A DNA stretch of 64,000 bases from Aquipseudomonas alcaligenes (lineage in GTDB: Bacteria; Pseudomonadota; Gammaproteobacteria; Pseudomonadales; Pseudomonadaceae), in contig NZ_FTNW01000002.1 of assembly GCF_900156545.1 (NCBI RefSeq), positions 248,001 through 312,000 of the forward strand. The letters are read 5' to 3'. A program made the position numbers and the translations under genes. The notes beneath the pieces were generated by a model. The model searched no databases, was not told where the DNA came from, and saw nothing but the letters and a program-made list of their open reading frames with translations. Shown here piece by piece: positions 61,030 through 64,000 of the stretch (its first letter is position 1; the number at the start of each line of letters is the position of its first letter).

Positions 61030-61626
61030 TCAGCGGCGGCGCAACACCCTTGCCAGCCAGTGATCCAGACTCAACCAGCGCCCCGCACCACTGAAGAACA
61101 GCGCCAGCAGCATCAGCAGGTAGGTAACGGCGAACTCGATGCCGTTGTTCAGCACGACGAAACGCCCGCTGGCCGTGAGCCAGGCGTAGTTGCCATGCTC
61201 CTGCAGGATGGCGCGGGCACGCTCCAGTTTTTCTGCCGCCGCCAGTACGCGCTCGTTGGCGAAAGGCGCGGAGGGATCGGCAATAGCCTGCCAGCCGAAC
61301 TCCCAGTGCACGGCGAAGATCGCCACCAGCATGGTCACCATCAGCGGGATGCTGATCCAGCGCACCGCCAGGCCGAGGAGCAGCAGCACCGCCCCACCCG
61401 CCTCGGTCAGCGCCGCCAGCCAGGCCAGCAGCGCCGGGAACGGCAGGCCCAGGCCCCAGTCAGGGTTGCCGAACCAGGCGATGGTCGACTCCATGTCCGC
61501 CAGCTTGTGCGTGCCGGCCATCCAGAAGATCGGCACCAGGTACAGGCGCAGCAGCAGCGGCGCGAGAAAGTCCAGGCGGCGGGTGGCGTCCAGGCCGTCC
61601 TGAAAGCGGTTGAGCAGGTTCAGCAT
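61030..61626 (-). CDS. hvfX: DoxX-family membrane protein of the Hvf/bufferin operon
   Basis: A 198-residue inner-membrane protein with four DoxX-type helices (about 21-40, 62-82, 88-110 and 165-185). Marks are FLAPLLLRLYLVPIFWMAGTHKL and LGLPFPALLAWLAALTEAGGAVLL, and it has a soluble insert of about 45 residues between helices 3 and 4. DoxX genes close most operons of this RiPP type and are assumed to help maturation or redox balance at the membrane. The ATG at 61626 overlaps the hvfC stop by 7 bp. Confidence 0.82.
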   Translation of the reverse strand: MLNLLNRFQDGLDATRRLDFLAPLLLRLYLVPIFWMAGTHKLADMESTIAWFGNPDWGLGLPFPALLAWLAALTEAGGAVLLLLGLAVRWISIPLMVTMLVAIFAVHWEFGWQAIADPSAPFANERVLAAAEKLERARAILQEHGNYAWLTASGRFVVLNNGIEFAVTYLLMLLALFFSGAGRWLSLDHWLARVLRRR

Positions 61627-62321
61627 GAGGGTCTCCAGATATCCTGGCGCTGCCACTCATCCAGCAGTGCCCGAGCGTGAGCGAAGTAGTGGTCGTCGGC
61701 CGGTAAACCGGCGGTTTCGGCCAGGTCCAGCAGTGCATCGCGGCAAGGCTGTCCGCCCTGCAGGCGCAGCGCCAGGTGAAAGGCGAAGGGCGCCAGCTGC
61801 TGGAAGCGCACCCGCTCCTCGCGGTCACGCCAGGCCAGCAGGCAGGTAGGCTCGGCAGGACGCTCAGTAGGCCGGTAGTCGGCGCTCAGCAGCTGTACCG
61901 GCCAGGCATAGGCCAGCGGCAAGGCCAAAGGCGACCAGCCCTGCAGCGGCAGCGCGTCGGTAGCGATATCCAGGGCCAGCTCGACCCGCTCGTAATGCGC
62001 CAGCTCGGCGACAAAAGGCGGATCGCCCGGCTCCGCGCCACCGCCCTGCTGCAGCCAGTCGACGAACGCCTCGCCTATCTGCAGAAAGTAGGGCGTGGCG
62101 CTGCGTTGCTCGCAGAGAAAAGCCCGCACCAGCCGGTGCCGGCGCGGCTCGCCGAGAATCCGGCAGAGCACCGGAAAACCGCTGGTGATGAAGCCGTCGA
62201 GGTTGTTGAAGAACAGTTCCTCGTACACCGCCATGCGCGCCGCGGGGATGCCCGGCAACAGCGGCGTGGCCTGCGGGTCGCGGATGCGCGCGGCAAAGAG
62301 CGCCTGATCACGTTCGCTCAT
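61620..62321 (-). CDS. hvfC: DUF2063 RiPP maturation partner (HvfC/BufC)
   Basis: A 233-residue protein. The N-terminal DUF2063 domain (about 5-95) reads [23 protein letters not shown] and [25 protein letters not shown]; a smaller C-terminal winged-helix-like part follows. In characterised pairs this protein binds the precursor leader and presents it to the MNIO enzyme. The start overlaps the hvfB stop by 4 bp, so stoichiometric translation is expected. Confidence 0.88.
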   Translation of the reverse strand: MSERDQALFAARIRDPQATPLLPGIPAARMAVYEELFFNNLDGFITSGFPVLCRILGEPRRHRLVRAFLCEQRSATPYFLQIGEAFVDWLQQGGGAEPGDPPFVAELAHYERVELALDIATDALPLQGWSPLALPLAYAWPVQLLSADYRPTERPAEPTCLLAWRDREERVRFQQLAPFAFHLALRLQGGQPCRDALLDLAETAGLPADDHYFAHARALLDEWQRQDIWRPSC

Positions 62322-63145
62322 CGCGGCGCCTCCTGCTGCAGCGCGCGGATGTGCGCCACCTCGGCGTACAGCTCGGCCAGCGGCGGAAAGTTGAAGTCGC
62401 GCTCCAGCAGGGTCGGACGCACGCCATGCACCGCGTAGGCGTGTGCCAGCAGCGCCCAGACCGGGTCGTCCACCGGCGCGCCGTGGGTGTCGATCTTCAG
62501 GTCGGCCGCCTGGTCCAGGTGCCCGGCCACATGCAGATAGGCGATGCGCGCGCCGGGCATCGCCGCGATATAGGCGTACGGGTCGAAGCCGAAGTTATGG
62601 GCATTGACCTGCACATTGTTGACGTCCAGCAGCAGCTGGCAGTCGGCCTCTGCCAGCACGGCGCGGACGAAATCCACCTCGTCCAGCTCGCCGGGCAGGC
62701 GCGCATAGGCCGAGACGTTCTCGATGATCAGCGGCCGCTCCAGCACGTCTTCGACCTGGCGGATGCGCGCGGCCACCCGGCGCACCGCCTCAAAGCTGAA
62801 GGGCAGCGGCATCAGATCGTACAACTGGCCGTCGTCGGCACAGGCCGACAGATGCTCGCTGTAGCCACGGATACCGTGCTCGTCGAGAAACGCCTTGATC
62901 GCGCGCAGCAGCTCAAGGTCCAGCGGCGCGTAGCCGCCCAGGTTGAGGGACAGGCCATGGCAGAGGAACGGCACGCGCTCGGTCAGCGCACGCAGCTGGC
63001 GGCCGAAACGACCGCCAACGCCGATCCAGTTCTCCGGGGCGATTTCGAGAAAGTCCACCGCACCCAGGGCGCTGTCCTGCAGCGCCCCGAGCAGGCCGCG
63101 ACGCAGGCCCAGGCCCGCGCCGCTGACGAAGTTGCCGTTGGCCAT
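62318..63145 (-). CDS. hvfB: MNIO-family multinuclear iron oxygenase, RiPP maturase (HvfB/BufB, DUF692)
   Basis: A 275-residue TIM-barrel enzyme of the DUF692/MbnB family that uses two or three iron ions and oxygen to modify precursor cysteines. Likely metal ligands are His63 ([10 protein letters not shown]), Glu97 and His98 (GYSEHLSA), Glu142 and Asn143 (IENVSAY), Asp174 with Asn177 and His183 ([13 protein letters not shown]), His205 and His209 (HVAGH), and Asp219 and His221 (DTHGAP). All family positions seem intact. It lies 12 bp after hvfA and overlaps hvfC, as expected for an MNIO operon. Confidence 0.92.
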   Translation of the reverse strand: MANGNFVSGAGLGLRRGLLGALQDSALGAVDFLEIAPENWIGVGGRFGRQLRALTERVPFLCHGLSLNLGGYAPLDLELLRAIKAFLDEHGIRGYSEHLSACADDGQLYDLMPLPFSFEAVRRVAARIRQVEDVLERPLIIENVSAYARLPGELDEVDFVRAVLAEADCQLLLDVNNVQVNAHNFGFDPYAYIAAMPGARIAYLHVAGHLDQAADLKIDTHGAPVDDPVWALLAHAYAVHGVRPTLLERDFNFPPLAELYAEVAHIRALQQEAPR

Positions 63146-63157
63146 GTCCCGACGCCC

Positions 63158-63496
63158 TTACTCGGCCTTGTCGCCGCCACACTTGCCTTCATGGCCGGCC
63201 TTGGCTTCCTCGCCGCAGCTGCCTTCTTTAGCCGCCTTGTCGCCGCCGCACTTGCCCTCGCCGCATTTGCCTTCCTTGCTTGCCTTGTCGCCGCCGCACT
63301 TACCTTCCTCGGCCTTCATGTCGCCGCCACACTTGCCCTCGCCGCAGGCGCCTTCATGGCCCTTCTCGTGGGCCGCCAGGCTGTAGCCGCTGGAGAGTTC
63401 CTGGCTGGCGAAAGGATTGCCGCCGGCCTGGGCGACGAAGGTGGAGCCGAGCAGGGCCGCGCCCAGGGTGATGGCGATGGTATTGCGCTGTTTCAT
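63158..63496 (-). CDS. hvfA: HvfA/bufferin-type RiPP precursor with EGKCG repeats
   Basis: A 112-residue precursor. A signal peptide (ITLGAALLGSTFVAQAGG) is unusual for a RiPP but normal for this family, so the product reaches the periplasm. Residues 47-109 hold seven cysteines (51, 56, 67, 78, 83, 94, 106), each in an EGxCG setting: five are EGKC, and one each EGAC and EGSC, with Lys, Glu and Asp between. In relatives the MNIO enzyme converts such cysteines to thiooxazole or oxazolone/thioamide groups that bind copper. First gene of hvfABCX, 50 nt after a predicted ECF-type start site. Confidence 0.93.
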   Translation of the reverse strand: MKQRNTIAITLGAALLGSTFVAQAGGNPFASQELSSGYSLAAHEKGHEGACGEGKCGGDMKAEEGKCGGDKASKEGKCGEGKCGGDKAAKEGSCGEEAKAGHEGKCGGDKAE

Positions 63497-63551
63497 GGAA
63501 TGTCTCCGTCAGAAAAAAGTGCGAGGGGCCGATCGGCCGCCTTCATCACAC

Positions 63552-63579
63552 TAGACGGAGCAACATCCTGCGCATTACA
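63552..63579 (-). promoter_or_regulatory. ECF-sigma-like promoter of the hvf operon
   Basis: On the minus strand TGTAAT (63574-63579) is followed after exactly 16 bp by CGTCTA (63552-63557). A -35 of TGTAA(T/C) and a -10 of CGTC are typical of ECF sigma factors, and the spacing is right. No sigma-70 boxes are evident here. MNIO operons in other proteobacteria are often under ECF control. Confidence 0.55.
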
Positions 63580-63612
63580 GGCGCAGCAAAAAAAATTTCG
63601 CCAAGCACAGCC

Positions 63613-64000
63613 TTACTGCCGGCGCGGCCACATCAGGCTGAAACGCGCGCCCCCCAGGTAGGTGCCACGCCCGACGTAGGCACGCCCGCCGTGCCAGTAG
63701 ATGATCCGCCGCACGATGGACAGCCCCAGGCCGTGACCGCCGGAGGCCCGCGTGCGGCTGTCGTCCAGGCGCAGGAACGGTGTGAACACCCGCTCCCAGG
63801 CCTCTTCCGGCACGCCCGGGCCATCGTCCTCGATGTCGATCCAGCAGCGCTCGGGATCGATCCGGTAGGTGACCCGCACACGTGACTCGGCGTGGCGCAT
63901 GGCGTTGCTCACCAGGTTCTGCAGGGCGCGGTGCAGGTAGCGCGGCTCGGCATCCACCTGCGCCGTGTCGTCCGGCCCATCCTGGCAGGGGCCACGCTCG
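63613..64000 (-). CDS. Sensor histidine kinase, C-terminal ATPase part (5' end off window)
   Basis: The last 128 residues of a two-component sensor. The HATPase_c domain is complete in its core: N box LQNLVSNAMRHAE, G1 IEDDGPGVPEEAW, F box FTPFLRLDD and G2 GGHGLGLSIVRRI. It lies upstream of the hvf operon on the same strand, with 116 bp between. The sensor domain and any response regulator lie beyond the right edge, so the signal cannot be stated. It resembles RstB/CpxA-type kinases. Confidence 0.9.
   Translation of the reverse strand, partial: ERGPCQDGPDDTAQVDAEPRYLHRALQNLVSNAMRHAESRVRVTYRIDPERCWIDIEDDGPGVPEEAWERVFTPFLRLDDSRTRASGGHGLGLSIVRRIIYWHGGRAYVGRGTYLGGARFSLMWPRRQ

Noticed and set aside
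63170..63350. Regular DNA repeats that could suggest a CRISPR or tandem repeat locus
   Set aside because: The periodicity follows the EGKCG codons of hvfA, units are too short and uneven, and there are no spacers or cas genes.

Overview
The window is a high-GC, densely packed stretch of chromosome that looks like a Pseudomonas of the mendocina/oleovorans/alcaligenes type. The evidence is the strong GC bias at third codon positions, gene orders that I recall from P. aeruginosa (oligopeptidase B / membrane protein / HIT / class II amidotransferase; AsrA-type Lon / Icp; AzoR / small secreted protein / LysR / hydrolase / PpiA), an OprP/OprO-type porin, and the ycgL-rnd pair. I saw no rRNA, tRNA, insertion sequence, phage gene or CRISPR array. 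The species assignment is inference; no database was searched.

Layout. 1-3.1 kb holds the 5' part of cysK and a divergent MoxR ATPase / CoxE-like VWA pair. 3.2-16.0 kb is a cell-surface polysaccharide cluster in one direction: a WcbI-methyltransferase fusion, a family 2 glycosyltransferase, a Wzm/Wzt-type ABC exporter, a CmcI-like enzyme, a double glycosyltransferase-methyltransferase, and a 1454-residue protein with two methyltransferase and two glycosyltransferase domains. Codon use there is visibly less biased than in the flanks, which suggests horizontal acquisition. 16-31 kb is core housekeeping: thioesterase, amidotransferase/DUF2937, HIT, PtrB, YajD, YcgN, a chemotaxis receptor, YcgL and RNase D. 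31-44 kb has a PlsC-like acyltransferase, SseA, an AraC regulator, a second (AsrA-like) Lon, the chagasin-type inhibitor Icp, CmoA/CmoB for tRNA wobble modification, an S1-domain protein and an LtaS-like membrane sulfatase. 44-54 kb has a PQQ-type sugar dehydrogenase, a pseudouridine synthase relative, an MDR reductase, a DEAD-box helicase, YhhQ behind a preQ1-I riboswitch, CigR, RarD, an AraC regulator and a LysE exporter. 54-61 kb has AzoR, LysR, a hydrolase, PpiA, a phosphatase-like protein, a FemAB-like protein and a phosphate-type porin with a Pho box.

The most interesting system is at the right edge (61.0-63.6 kb, minus strand): a four-gene RiPP operon of the HvfABCX/bufferin type. It comprises a secreted precursor with five EGKC motifs and seven cysteines, an MNIO (DUF692) maturase, a DUF2063 partner and a DoxX membrane protein. 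It sits behind an ECF-sigma-like promoter (TGTAAT-N16-CGTCTA). Systems of this family make copper-binding, cysteine-modified peptides. The second most interesting feature is the methyltransferase-rich polysaccharide cluster, which includes a G8 tract inside a coding region. Smaller oddities are an amidotransferase-DUF2937 fusion that depends on one base of a G6 run, a pseudouridine synthase with Glu where the catalytic Asp is expected, and two families of hairpin repeats scattered between genes.
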